Part shown: positions 10,182 to 20,829 of the stretch, in pieces
How the letters are laid out: the number at the start of each line of letters is the position of its first letter
Position numbering within the stretch: position 1 is the stretch's first letter
NCBI GenBank assembly: GCA_030549495.1
Contig: JAUIRK010001036.1
Span: 344,001 to 408,000, forward strand
Direction of reading: 5' to 3'
Origin: Nectonema munidae
Taxonomy: Eukaryota > Nematomorpha > Nectonematoida > Nectonematidae
Length of the DNA: 64,000 bases
Notes under the pieces: generated by a model
The model's input: only the letters and a program-made list of their open reading frames with translations
Told to the model about the DNA's origin: nothing
Database searches by the model: none
Made by a program: the position numbers and the translations under genes

Positions 10182-10637
10182 CATAATTTTTAAAGGCAAA
10201 GGAAAAATAAGTATTTTAAAAAACACAAATACTATGCGACTTTAAACTTGAAATTACAAAAGGTGTCAATACAGAAATGTGTCAAATGTTCACTTCCTTT
10301 ATGCTTCTCATTTTTTCAGTCACATCAGGCATATAAGATAAAACATATGGCAAACAAATGAGCTCTAGTCACGTTCCCAGAAGTCTGAAAATCTCTGAAA
10401 TAAGTTTTCATGCGTTGTGCGTGAGCAACTTATTCTCTCTCTCTAGCCGGCGTATCTTCCCCTGTACTACATTTTCTCTATCACTTTTCTCACTCACCAA
10501 AGAGTAACATTTACGCCAATATCGCAACGCAAATTCTTTGTGAAAAGCACACTTAGCACAAAGCGTCAGTTCTTAGATAACAGTTATGAAAAGTTAAAAT
10601 TTTAAAATGTTTATTTTCTAATTCTTATATTAGATAA
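10182..10637. other. Unassigned spacer between hAT and piggyBac remnants
   Basis: No gene seen. It contains a short run of CTCTCTCTCT near 10434. Confidence 0.5.
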
Positions 10638-11240
10638 TTAACGCCATCTATGAAGAATATAACCCATTTTACGCCATAATTTAAAAAATTTTATTTTTCG
10701 TTATCGGAAAGAAAATATAGTTAAAGTACTCAAATAAAAACTAAAAATATGTTTTACTGCATACCTCTATTTGTTTCACAGGTCTTTTTTCAAAATGTTC
10801 CATTTTTGGAACATCGGCGTGTTGTTTACTAATTTTTTTTTTCGAGTTTTCCATTTGTACAAATATACATATAACGTATGAAAGATAGAAAAGTTAAAAG
10901 TTTATTATTCTTTATGATATAATTCAAAACACTTTTGATGGAGTTGTTTATCGCAACTTTTACACTTCTTTGTTGTGTTTTTTTACAGATTATATATCGT
11001 CCTTGTGAGCAAGAAATAATAATATTATGTCCATTTGCTTTTCTACATTTGGACATCAAGTGGGTAACCGGTCCAGATTTACTATTTTTCTTTTGTTTAG
11101 ATCCCAAAAGATGTAGAACGAGTTTCCTTCTGAACTCTAAATGTGTTGAAGTATCATTTATATGAGAATGGAGCTTCCAAGCTGCAACAATTGCTAAATT
11201 GAACGCATTTATTGAAATTGCCATCACCATTTTTTTCCTT
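10638..11240 (-). mobile_element. piggyBac 3' end with TTAA-CGCCATCT terminus and transposase C-terminus
   Basis: TTAA at 10638-10641 is followed by CGCCATCTATG, the same terminal octamer as the complete piggyBac at 57673-60228. The minus-strand frame 10829-11230 reads LAIVAAWKLHSHI and THLEFRRKLVLHLLG. These correspond to the piggyBac A.VNAW.L and L.FRR.V motifs after the catalytic core. A possible cysteine-containing tail follows. The N-terminal and catalytic parts are missing: the copy stops where the palindromic tip of the 10-kb element begins (about 11250). It is therefore a truncated, dead copy. Confidence 0.7.
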
Positions 11241-11251
11241 TTATTTGAAGA

Positions 11252-11414
11252 CGAAAGAAAAATATTTATTCTTTTTAAATATATCGTTGGCTCCCCTTAC
11301 TTTTAAAATTGAAAGATAAACCTAGTCTTTAATAATTAATTTTTATCAAATTATGCACATAAGAAACTAAAAGTAAGGGGAGCCAACGATATATTTAAAA
11401 AGAATAAATATTTT
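11252..11414. repeat. 163-bp palindrome at the left tip of the 10-kb element
   Basis: Arms of about 49 bp (11252-11300 and 11366-11414) are nearly perfect inverted copies containing GTAAGGGGAGCCAACGATAT and TTTAAAAAGAATAAATAT. They flank a spacer of about 65 bases. Read on the minus strand, the spacer continues outward exactly as the solo TIR at 61.1 kb does (GACTAGGTTTATCTTTC next to the arm). So two copies of one terminus face each other here. Confidence 0.85.
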
Positions 11415-12480
11415 TTGATTTGAACATTTTTCGATTCTTTGATTATTCGACAAATATAATATTTAAAATCGTGCAAATTGCAAAGTATAGGTAATAACTT
11501 TTGTAACATCGTATGAGGTAGCAAAATATGAACAGAAAGTTTGATATTTTTTGATTTTTTAAAGAATATTTTTCGATTCTTTGATTACAGAATTTTATTT
11601 TGATTATTTGACAAATATAATATTTAAAATCGTGCAAATTGCAAAGTATAGGTAATAACTTTTATAACATCGTATGAGGTAGCAAAATATGAACAGAAAG
11701 TTTGATATTTTTTGATTTTTTTAAAGAATATATTTCGATTCTTTGATTACAGAATTTTATTTTGATTATTTGATAAAATATATTATTTAATATCGTGAAA
11801 AAATTAATAACTTATCTAACATCCTCTCCCCGAATGAGGTATATCAAATCTTACATCTAGCAAAATATGAACTGATAGGTTGGAGATGAATTATCGCGGT
11901 ATACAGGTTGGAGATGAACCAATGAATTATCGCGGTATACAGGTTGGAGATGAACCATCGTAGTATACAGGTATAAGGTTTATAGGTAATAACGTAGCAT
12001 CGTCTCCCCGAATGAGGTATATCAAATCTTACATCTAGCAGAATGTGAACAGAAAGTTGAACATTGTCTCCCTAGTTATTTGTACATGGAATAGAACCCA
12101 TCGTAGTATACAGGTTGAAGATGAATCATCGTAGTATATAGTTTGGAGATGAATCATCGTAGAATACAGGTTGGAGATGAATCATTGTAGTATATAGTTT
12201 GGAGATGAATCATCGTAGAATACAGGTTGGAGATGAATCATTGTAGTATATAGTTTGGAGATGAATCATCGTAGAATACAGGTTGGAGAAGAATCATCGT
12301 AGAATACAGGTTGGAGATGAATCATTGTAGTATATAGTTTGGAGATGAATCATTGTAGTATATAGTTTGGAGATGAATCATCGTAGAATACAGGTTGGAG
12401 AAGAATCATCGTAATATACGTGTTGGAGATAACACGCAAGTTGTCTACCCGCGTTCAACCGTACAGGTTATGAGAATATA
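11366..12480. repeat. Left terminal inverted repeat of the 10-kb element
   Basis: From outside inward: the GGGGAGCCAACG tip, two to three units of about 160 bp starting near TTTTTCGATTCTTTGATTA (11427, 11568, 11729), the CCCCGAATGAGGTATATC block, an expanded 28-bp array, and the CTACCCGCGTTCAACCGTACA marker. It is longer than the right TIR because both tandem arrays are expanded. Beyond GAGAATAT it diverges from the other copies. Confidence 0.75.
11890..12432. repeat. 28-bp minisatellite in the left TIR
   Basis: The unit GTTGGAGATGAATCATCGTAG plus AATACAG recurs about 14 or more times. A variant half-unit (GTAGTATATAGTTTGGAGATG) alternates with it, so a 56-bp higher-order period is visible from about 12120. 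The first copies (11880-11970) are more diverged. The right TIR and the solo TIR at 61.4 kb carry only two or three copies. Confidence 0.9.
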
Positions 12481-12485
12481 CATAT

Positions 12486-13140
12486 ATGTGTATATGCACA
12501 GTGTATTCTTACACTATGCATATGTATGAATTAACATTTGTCATCGATTTTCACATCTGTTTTGATTATTTTGTTTCTCCCTCCATCACACATCTCTTTT
12601 CATTTGCTACATTCTCATTTTCAAAAAGCCTTCTCGTTTCATTTGATCTCCTACTTTTTTTGGATTTCCTTCCATCTATAATTTCACTCAACTTCTTCTT
12701 TCAAGAGGGTATTTTACAAAAATTCAACTCAATTTTACAAGTTTTTTGTGTCTTATTTTTTCAATTTTGTTTTCGTTATTGTTTTAGGCAAAAACTAAAT
12801 AATAATCTTTCAATAAAAACTTTTAAAAAAAGTTTAATTTATTTAGTTAAAACTTTATTTGTGCACAATAGTTCTGTGATGTATAATTACCCAACTTCTC
12901 TTTTATAGAATAAAATAAGAATAAATATAATCTTTTTTAGAGAAGTTAATAGAATAAAATTATCTTTTATTTTATTAACAAAAGTGATAAGCTTTTATAT
13001 TTTCTTTGAATATTTCAGTTCCTCATTTTTATGTTTTAAAATTTTTGACTATTTTGCATTTTGTTAGATTAGTTAATTATATAAAAAATTTATGTTAATA
13101 TGAAAAATCTGAAATTAAAATTTAAAAAATATATTGTATT
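12486..13140. other. AT-rich internal sequence of the 10-kb element
   Basis: It has a TATATGTGTATATG-type start next to the TIR, then T-rich DNA. The long plus-strand frame here is low-complexity and matches nothing I know. Confidence 0.4.
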
Positions 13141-13206
13141 AAGTTTAAAATAATATATATGGGCAATGACAGATCTAGGAGGAGAATAATACACCTGCCA
13201 CCAGCA

Positions 13207-13262
13207 CAGTGGCGTAGCCAAAAAATGGAAGTTGGGGGGGGGGGGGGGGGGGGCAGCCACTG
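13207..13262. mobile_element. 56-bp hAT micro-MITE with perfect 8-bp target duplication
   Basis: The element starts CAGTGGCGTAGCC and ends GCCACTG, giving 7-bp perfect TIRs of a well-known hAT type (CAGTGGC). It is bracketed by CACCAGCA on both sides (13199-13206 and 13263-13270), the 8-bp duplication hAT transposases make. Its interior is mostly a run of 20 G (13234-13253). It sits inside the 10-kb element and is therefore younger than that insertion. Confidence 0.85.
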
Positions 13263-13782
13263 CACCAGCACTGACAATGAAAAATTGTTCTTATCTTTTT
13301 AGATTATTACAGAATTTTTGGTTTTTTCTTTTTAATTTTTAATTTAATCAATATTAACTAACTGCGGTCTTGCCTCAATATAGAGTAGTTTTTAGAGTTT
13401 AAAAACACTTTTCGGTATAGGAATTTTATAGAGTTTTTTATGTATACCCCACGCCTCCCCTGTCAAAAATTTCTCATTACGCGACTGTATATTGAACTTG
13501 GTTTTGGGTTTGAATATTTTACAGAAATTAAAATAATGGCCACACTGATTTTATATTACCTATTTATGTTTTTAAACTTAGTTCGAATTTCCACGATTTA
13601 TTTCCAGATTATCTTTAAATCTTTCAAATTTTGTTAAGAATTTTTTTAAATATGTAATTTTTACATTATCTTTGTATTTTATTTGCCTCGATATTTTAAA
13701 AAACTTTTAAGAAAATAATATATTTTGTTATCAAACTAAGTTTAGTTTAAGCTTTGATCTGTTAAATTTATTTTCAGTAAAT

Positions 13783-16163
13783 ATGAAATGTTCAATTTGT
13801 ACCTTTTTTACACCTTATGAAGAAGAGTTCATATATCATGTTTTTTCCGTCATCGACACGATAAAGATTTTTTTGTCAAATGCTCATCGAAAAACTGTTT
13901 TACTAAATTTTATTCTTATGAATCGTTTCGTAAACATTGCTCAAGAAAGCATTATTCCCATTTTTCTCACAATGTTTCGTCTAATGATGATATTTTGGAT
14001 AATTTTGATGCTACGCCTTCCGAAGATTGCTTAGTTGATACTCGATTCAAAGACGCACTATTTTTGCTTAGGCTTAAATCAAGATTTTTGTTGAATCAAT
14101 CATCGATTAATGAAATTATACCTTTAATTCGTAACTTATTGAAAGAAAAGCTGGATTATATTGAAGAAAAGATCAAGAAACTGGGACTGTGTTCTCAAGA
14201 TTTAGCAAAAATGGAGAAAACTTTTGAGGTTGATTGCTGGAGTCATCATTTTTACAACATAAATATTTTTCGAGGAATTTTAATTTAGTTGAAGCCAAGA
14301 AGGTCGTCATAGGAACAAAAGAAGTTTATAATTTCAAGAAGCATAAAGTTTCTAAAGAAGTTTGTGCGTATTACGTGCCTTTTTTACAACAACTTCAAGT
14401 TTTACTTTTTCATAACAAAGTAAACTTTTTTGGAGCGAATGGATTTTTTAAAAGTCATATGAGTGATTTTTCCGATGGACACTACTTTAAAAATCTGAAC
14501 TTTGATGAAAAAGACACTTCTTTATATGTTGGTCTATATTATGATGACTTTGAGATCACTAATCCTCTAGGATCTCATAGAAAAAAACACAAAGTTTCTG
14601 TCTTTTATTGGACATTGCTTAATCTTCAGCCATGTTTACGTTTTACTTTACCATTCTCACAATTGTTAGCAGTAATCAAAACACAAAATTTGAAGTTTGG
14701 TATTAGAAAAGTTTTGGAAAATTTCAACGACGATATGAAAAAAATTATCTGAAGGTGTAAACTTGAAAGTTAATGGAAGTATTCAAAGCGTTTATGGTAT
14801 TCTTTATTGTGTTTTTGGGGACACACCCGCTGCGCAATATATTGGAGGTTTCAAAGAAGGCGTAAACTTTGCTAAGAAACCATGTAGAAATTGTGAAGTT
14901 GATACTTCTCAACTCATTAATAGTCTTTACGGGACTCAATTCAGTTTGAGAAAGGAAAGACAAGATCGTATCAGATGTGAATAAATGAAGAAGAAACCAT
15001 TACGTGAAAAGAAGTACTTCTCAAAAATGTATGGTATCAACAATGAATCTGTCTTGGCACGTTTTCCTTATTTTAAAATTACAGAATGCATTTTACACGA
15101 TCCAATGCATGTTCTTTTTGAAGGTGTTGTGAAGTTATCATTGCAGTTGATTCTAGAATTTTTTATTTATGTAAAAAGGTACTTTACACTAGAAACACTT
15201 AATTCTCTCATTTTAAGCTTTGATTATTATCCTTAAGAAATGTTGAATGATAAGCCACAAACTTTAGAAAAAAATTATTTGAAGTACACAAATGCCCTTC
15301 CTTTAACTTCAGTAGAAACAAAGAATTTCATGCTTGTTTTACCTTTTTTAATATCCGGGTTTATTCCTAAAGAAGACAGAGTTTGGCAAAATTTTATAAA
15401 ACTCATCAAGATATCACTACTTATAATTTCTCCTATTGCTTCTGATGTCACTTTAAACTTTTTGTTTGAACTAATTTATCAACATAATTCTTTTTTTTCT
15501 GAAACTTTTGGACATGTAACATTCCCTCCGAAATTTCATTACTTAAAACACTTTCCAGAACAAATAAAAAAGTTTGGACCGGGCCGAAACCATTGGTGTT
15601 TACGGTTTGAGGCTCTAAGCACGCTGTTTTCAAGAATTTTAAGTGGAAGAACTTCAAATGTGTTGAAAAATCTTTATCATATTTCCATCAATACTGGATG
15701 TGTTTGAATTTTGTGGATAAAAGCTTATCCTTGAAACTTTTTAGTGAAGATATAGTAACAAATGAAAAGCGATCCTTAAATGGCGATGAAGATGCTGATT
15801 TAATTGACTTTATAATGCGAAGTCCAAGTTCGATTAGGAGCGATATAAACATTTCATCAGTCAACTATGTTAAATTTAAATCAAAACAGTGTCTTAATTT
15901 ACAGTGATATGAACAGTGATACGCCAAAGTTTCCTAAAATTGAAAAGATTTATGTTTGCGATGATAGTGAAGTAATTTTTGTCTGCCAAAAACTTAAAGT
16001 AATTGAATTTGACTCCCATTTAAATGCTTTTTTATGTGAAAAGATATCACAAAAAATTTGTGTTAGTTTGCGAAATATTTTTTATAAATGGCCACAAAGT
16101 TCCTATTTTCATGGAAATTTTTTTTATGTTGTTTTAATAAATGTTGACTTCTGTTGGTCATAA
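13783..16163 (+). pseudogene. Zinc-finger transposase of the 10-kb element, broken
   Basis: The N-terminus has C2H2-like fingers: MKCSICTFFTPYEEEF, then in another frame KCSSKNCFTKF followed by SFRKHCSRKH. Conserved blocks of this family follow: DTSLYVGLYYDDFEITNPLG, KHKVSVFYWTLLNL, AAQYIGGFKEG with a cysteine pair (KPCRNC), YGINNESVLARFPYF, LHDPMHVLFEGVVK, PPKFHYLKHFPEQIKKFGPG, and a C-terminal KIEKIYVCDD...FNAFLCEK-type block near 15940-16050. The acidic YYDDFE and HDPMH motifs are likely catalytic-core residues by family position. At least two in-frame stops (14982, 15237) and about four frameshifts break it. It is the mobilisation enzyme of the element and ends 80 bases before the SAM gene. 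Confidence 0.7.
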
Positions 16164-16240
16164 ATTTAACCTTTTTCACATCACATTAAATTTTTTAATT
16201 TTATAATATACTTTTTAGCGATTTTAAAAGGTTTAGATCA

Positions 16241-17600
16241 ATGAGTAAGGAAAATTTAAGCAAGATTGCTGAAGAAATAAATGAACGTTTATCAGTTTCA
16301 AAAATTCAAGAAAAATTAAAGGCTTTGCAGTTTCCACCATATGTTATGCTGGCTTTCGAAGGTTGATTCTTTTTACTTACCTTTTGTTATTAAGAATATT
16401 TTTTTAGAAAATGAAATTGATGGTATGGTATTTTTAAATTTACAAGAGAAAGACATATTATTAATGATCGGAAACAAGGTTGGACCAACAAAAAAATTGA
16501 TGATGATAATAAATCATGCGGCTAGAAACAAAGACATGATTCTGATGAACTAACATCACCTAAAATTATGTCAACTTGTTTAAACGTAAGTTCACGATAT
16601 AGATTTGCAATTTATTTATACATACGTATTGCAGACAGAAAATGGAAGAAATGGTAAATCCATGTATATACCAAAGTTTTCTACAAAAATGACCTCTCTT
16701 TTGGAAAGCGGAAATGTCATAAATGAATTTGACAAGTTGGTGGAAGAAGTTGCATACCACGTCATATCTATAGGCGATTTCGACAGTAAAGAGAATTACG
16801 ATTCCTTGGGTAGATCACTTTATTCAATTTATCCGTGTATTGGATTCCCATATGGGAGAGTTCCATGGGTAATTAAGATTATTTTTAGTGTGATTTTTTT
16901 TTAATGATCATCAGGTTTTTTAGGCTTTTTTCAGGAAAAACTTTCCCAAAAAGTTCGCAACATAAGATGAAAATGGAATAAACGTAGAAACTCCAACTCA
17001 GTAAGCAAAGAAAAAAGAAGCTTGAATTTCGTTCTTAGAAAAAACTATCGTAAAATATTTGTCTTATACATTTTTTATATTTGTTTTCTTTTTAAAAATT
17101 CTTTATAGAAGAGAGTGAAACTGGAATGTCCTCCTCAGAAGCTCACCAATTTTTATGTGAAGAAATTAAAAAAAGTGATCAAGATAGAGAATTTTCAGCA
17201 ATATATTTAGCACAAGAAGTTAGTTTATCTGAAAGAAGAATAAAAATGAGAAATCTACCTGTTGAATTACGAGCAGTTATAGAAGTTTTCCCTTTTCTCG
17301 AAAATACTGAAATGGTCTTATATACATAATATAACATTTTTTTCTTAAATTTTATTTTACAGGTTAAAAAAAGTTTTCTTTACTCAAAAAAGAGTTAACG
17401 GATGAAAAAATTAACCGAAATTGGGAAACAACGATGGAAAAGCTTCGGTATATTTTGAATATACCGAAATCTCCAAACGAAAATGAAAGAAATTTACTAA
17501 TAATAATCTCTTTTGACGAAATAACTTCCATTTCATCAAAATATAAAGACAATGAAAAACTTCTGAACATTCTAGACGTAATCATACTGTATTTTTAAAA
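16241..17600 (+). pseudogene. SAM-domain accessory gene of the 10-kb element, with introns
   Basis: It starts MSKENLSKIAEEIN at 16241. A SAM domain at 16341-16545 reads CWLSKVDSFYLPF, then ENEIDGMVFLNLQEKDI and VGPTKKLMMII, the usual SAM helix-5 pattern. A 49-base intron fits well (donor AAC|GTAAGT at 16586, acceptor GCAG at 16634, phase 0). It leads into MYIPKFSTKMTSLLESG, NYDSLGRSLYSIYPCIGFPYG and PW|GTAATT (donor 16869, acceptor CAG 16934). Later exons hold RRIKMRNLPVELRAVIEVFP and a C-terminal helical part to about 17600. Predicted proteins with this layout are commonly labelled SAMD3-like. A frameshift before the SAM domain, one near 16530, and a stop after NIR (about 16968) mark it as decayed. 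A role as partner of the transposase is inferred from position only. Confidence 0.65.
16341..16545 (+). other. SAM domain coding segment
   Basis: About 65 residues contain the W....V..FYLP.VI...F.ENEIDG..FL.L.EKD pattern and the final G..KKLM.II helix. SAM domains usually mediate protein-protein oligomerisation and sometimes RNA binding. Confidence 0.75.
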
Positions 17601-17724
17601 TCGTTCACATTTTTTTAGGTGTTCAAAATCGGTGACCAATTTGGTGTTTAGTTTTGTGTTTAGTCTCTAAACACATTTTTTACAGTGTACGTATAACTAT
17701 TTAATCATGAAGTCCTTTATTTCA

Positions 17725-18515
17725 GTTGAAATGTCATATATCAATCATTTTTTGACAGGTATGATTAATTTTTATAAAAAATAAACATCATTGTTGGATT
17801 CATCATACTTGAAAATAAGTACATATGTGTAAAACACCTGATTTGCAAATTTGATTCACGCTTACAAGTATTTTTAAATTCTAAATCCAAAAACAATCTA
17901 TAATTGGAATTGTTGATTTGTTATAAAAATTTGTGTATTTCATGTAAAATTTGAATGAATGTTCTTATAGTCAGATTTTAGATGTAAACCCCAAATTTTG
18001 TTTTTGGGAACAATTTTTAGAATTGAACCATACATTTATTTTACACTTATAGGTAATTTTGAAATCCAAATGCGAAAACAATCTATAAATGAAATTGACA
18101 TTGTTGATTTGATATGAAAATGTGTTTATTTCATGTAAAATTTGAATGAATGCTCTGGGAAAATGTGTATATATTTCATGTGAAATTTGAATGAATGTTC
18201 TCGAATAAAGATTTTAGAAATAAACCGCAACTTTGTTTCAGACTTATAAGTATTTTGAAATCCAAATGCAAAAATAATCTATAAATGAAATTGGCATTGT
18301 TGATTTGATATGAAGATGTGTATATTTCATGTAAAATTTGAATGAATGTTTTCAGAGACAGATTTTAGAAGTAAACCGCAAGTTTGTTACACACTTATAG
18401 GTCTTTTCAATTTCTAAATTCCAAAAATAAGTCCAAAAATAAAATCAGTATGTCCGATTTGATATAAAAAAAAATATATTTCATGTAAAATTTGAAGGTA
18501 TATTTTATTAGATAT
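17725..18515. repeat. Internal satellite-like repeats, about 150 bp period
   Basis: Degenerate tandem units share GTAAAATTTGAATGAATGTT, AGATTTTAGAAGTAAACCGC and a TTGATTTGATATGAAAATGTG word. Units are recognisable near 17971, 18209 and 18359. The first part (TTTTTTGACAGGTATGATTA) matches units at 37.1-37.55 kb in the same orientation. The AAACCGCAA part matches 35.8-36.2 kb in inverse orientation. Confidence 0.6.
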
Positions 18516-18857
18516 ATTTCTCATCAATCAAAATTTTGATTGACATTTCCCAAAAAGTAACCACGATTTTGAAAAAATTTAAACTATAAAGTGTTATGTG
18601 TTCAAAACTGTATATATTTATAAATTTTCAAACAAGTATATAATATAGAACCAAAGTTATAAGCTTAACTAGAGATACTGTCAGAATTTTGCTGAAAAAG
18701 TTTAACTTTTGATTTTGATTGACACATTTAGGCATGAAAAGGTCATTCAACTGCCATGAAAATGGTATCAAAAGATGCAGCTATCAATTTTAGGAAATGT
18801 CACAAAGTATGGTAGCAAAAGATGTAATCAATTAGGTACAAGAGAAATTTGAGGTAA

Positions 18858-18878
18858 GGGGGGGGGGGGGGGGGGGGG
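18858..18878. repeat. 21-base poly-G tract
   Basis: An uninterrupted run of G follows GAGGTAA. Unlike the run at 13234, no hAT-type TIR or target duplication brackets it. Confidence 0.95.
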
Positions 18879-18879
18879 C

Positions 18880-19500
18880 TAAAAATGTGATCATAAAGCA
18901 GCCTATTTATTTATTTTTTTGAAAGGCGGAGTAGTGTTTTATGTTAACGCATGTAGATATCGCAATTCAGTGCCTTCATTCTATCAGATCTTTTCATGAG
19001 TTATAGTTTTAAATTGGTAAACCTGTGTAATGCACGTTTTCAACATGCTTAAATGAGTTTTTATATTGCTTATAACTTTTGAATTATTCGACGATGCATC
19101 CTATCAAATTGATGCATATTCCATGGGCTTCATTACCATTGTAATTACAAATAAAATTGGATTTTTTTATATAATTTTGTATTTTTCTTCGTAATTAGCA
19201 AATGAGAGGTGTATATTTTTTATATTTGCTGATTTTGAACTTTATTTTGGATTGCGTTTTGATAAGTTCACTGAAAAAAATGATAAGAGAAAAAGATCAA
19301 AAGATGTGTTTTACTAAATTTTTCTCAATAATTAACCTCATAAATTTATTTTCTTTTTTTCATTATAAACAACTCTCCTACAAAAACGTAAATTTATTAT
19401 TAGATTTAAAAAAAAAAATTTATTTTCAGTTCTCACACTCGCCCCACACAAATATTTTCAGAAATATTTTTCTGTATAAAGTGTTAGGAAACTCTTCTTT
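18880..19500. other. Internal AT-rich DNA of the 10-kb element
   Basis: No gene supported. The long plus frame at 19202-19537 is low-complexity. Confidence 0.4.
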
Positions 19501-19590
19501 ATTATGTAATAAATATTCTCATAACCTGTACGGTTGAACGCGGGTATACAACTTCATCTCCAATCTGTATACTACAATGGTTTCTATTCC
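19440..19590. repeat. Partial inner TIR copy, inverted
   Basis: Read on minus, this gives GGAATAGAAACCATTGTAGT, the 28-bp unit, CCCGCGTTCAACCGTACAGG and the inner ATTACATAAT...GAAGAGTTTCCTAA continuation. It is the inner part of a right TIR lying 1.3 kb inside the full right TIR (20860-21412). That implies two nested or tandemly duplicated right ends. Confidence 0.7.
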
Positions 19591-20755
19591 ATAGTAGAAT
19601 TTTTTGAGGGTATAAAATGTTAATCTACTTTATTTCGTTTGTACTTTCATGTGGTATAGGTGAAATGACTTCAAATTAATTTCATAAACCCGTACTTGAA
19701 CTAAAAATTTCAACCAAAATTTTTTTTCCACGAGAAGTTAAATAATTTTTTTAATCCATTGGATTAAAGTACACTTATAAATAAAATATTTTCTGAAAAA
19801 AATTGGAAAAATTTCATTTATTTTTTTAAAAAAAAGTTTTTGTCCAAAAAAAGTTGACATTTTTAGGGCGATTTTTTAAAATTAAAATAAAATTATTTTT
19901 TTCTAATTTTTACATTTACTTATTCAAAATCGCTTACATTTTATTTGAAAATTTTCAAATAACTATTTTTAAAAAAATTTGTGTTAAAATTTACAAATTA
20001 TAAATTTGTAATAGAATTTTATGAGAGAATTTTTTTAAAACATTTTATACCATGCCTAGAGCATCCTTTTACGCGCATTTTGCATTTCGTTTCGTTTTTG
20101 AAAAAATTTCAAAATTTTTTTTATAAGCCTTGGGACAATATTGACAATTTTGTTTTTTTTTTCATTATAATTTTAGCGTGTAAAATGAATAAATACATAT
20201 TTATTTTCTATTTTTTTTACATATTCATAAAAAATACCTAATATTTAAACATAAAACATTGAAAAAATTAGAATTTTTTTTAATTTTTTAAAAAAATTGT
20301 ATCAATACCTACAAAATTTTAAAAATTTTTAAATGTATCAAATTTTCGATCTTAATATCTCATTTAAAGGTAATATTATACTGATTACGAAAATGTATTA
20401 ATATTTTAAGTTTCAATTTTTTAAAATACTATTTTTGACTCTGAACTTGATAAAATGACGAAATTTCCAACTTTGACCGCAAAAAAATATATAAGTCATT
20501 CGATTCATTTCAAACAACATATATATTTAGAATCAAGGTACCAAACCCTATAATAATAGGTTTTTAAATTTTATTTTTTTTAATTTTAAAATTTTAGATT
20601 TTTCAGGCCTTTCGAAAGGTCTCAAAATTATGACTTCACATATATTCAACAAATATACAAGTATTATACATTTTTAGATTTCTTTTATCATTCTGAATAA
20701 CAATATAAACTTTATTTTACTATAAATATTTTGGTTCAAAATTTTTTTATATATA
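19591..20755. other. AT-rich DNA between the two right-end TIR copies
   Basis: No recognisable gene. The many A/T homopolymers produce chance ORFs. A short CA run (about 20784-20800) lies beside the right TIR. Confidence 0.4.
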
Positions 20756-20829
20756 TATTTGTCTTGCCAGGCCTACAACTCACATACACACACACAGACA
20801 CATCATTTGTATAATGCGAAATTCTTTAA

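Noticed and set aside
11890-12432. CRISPR-like array of 28-bp repeats
   Set aside because: Repeats are contiguous with no unique spacers, vary between units and lie in a eukaryotic transposon TIR.
12486-12908. 140-codon plus-strand ORF
   Set aside because: T-rich, phenylalanine/leucine-heavy composition; no motif; inside transposon DNA.
16341-16553. SAM domain as a host gene
   Set aside because: It lies between the inverted repeats, follows the transposase on the same strand and matches the transposon-associated SAMD3-like type.
19202-20241. Hydrophobic ORFs near the right end of the 10-kb element
   Set aside because: Low-complexity AT-rich frames without family motifs or splice context.
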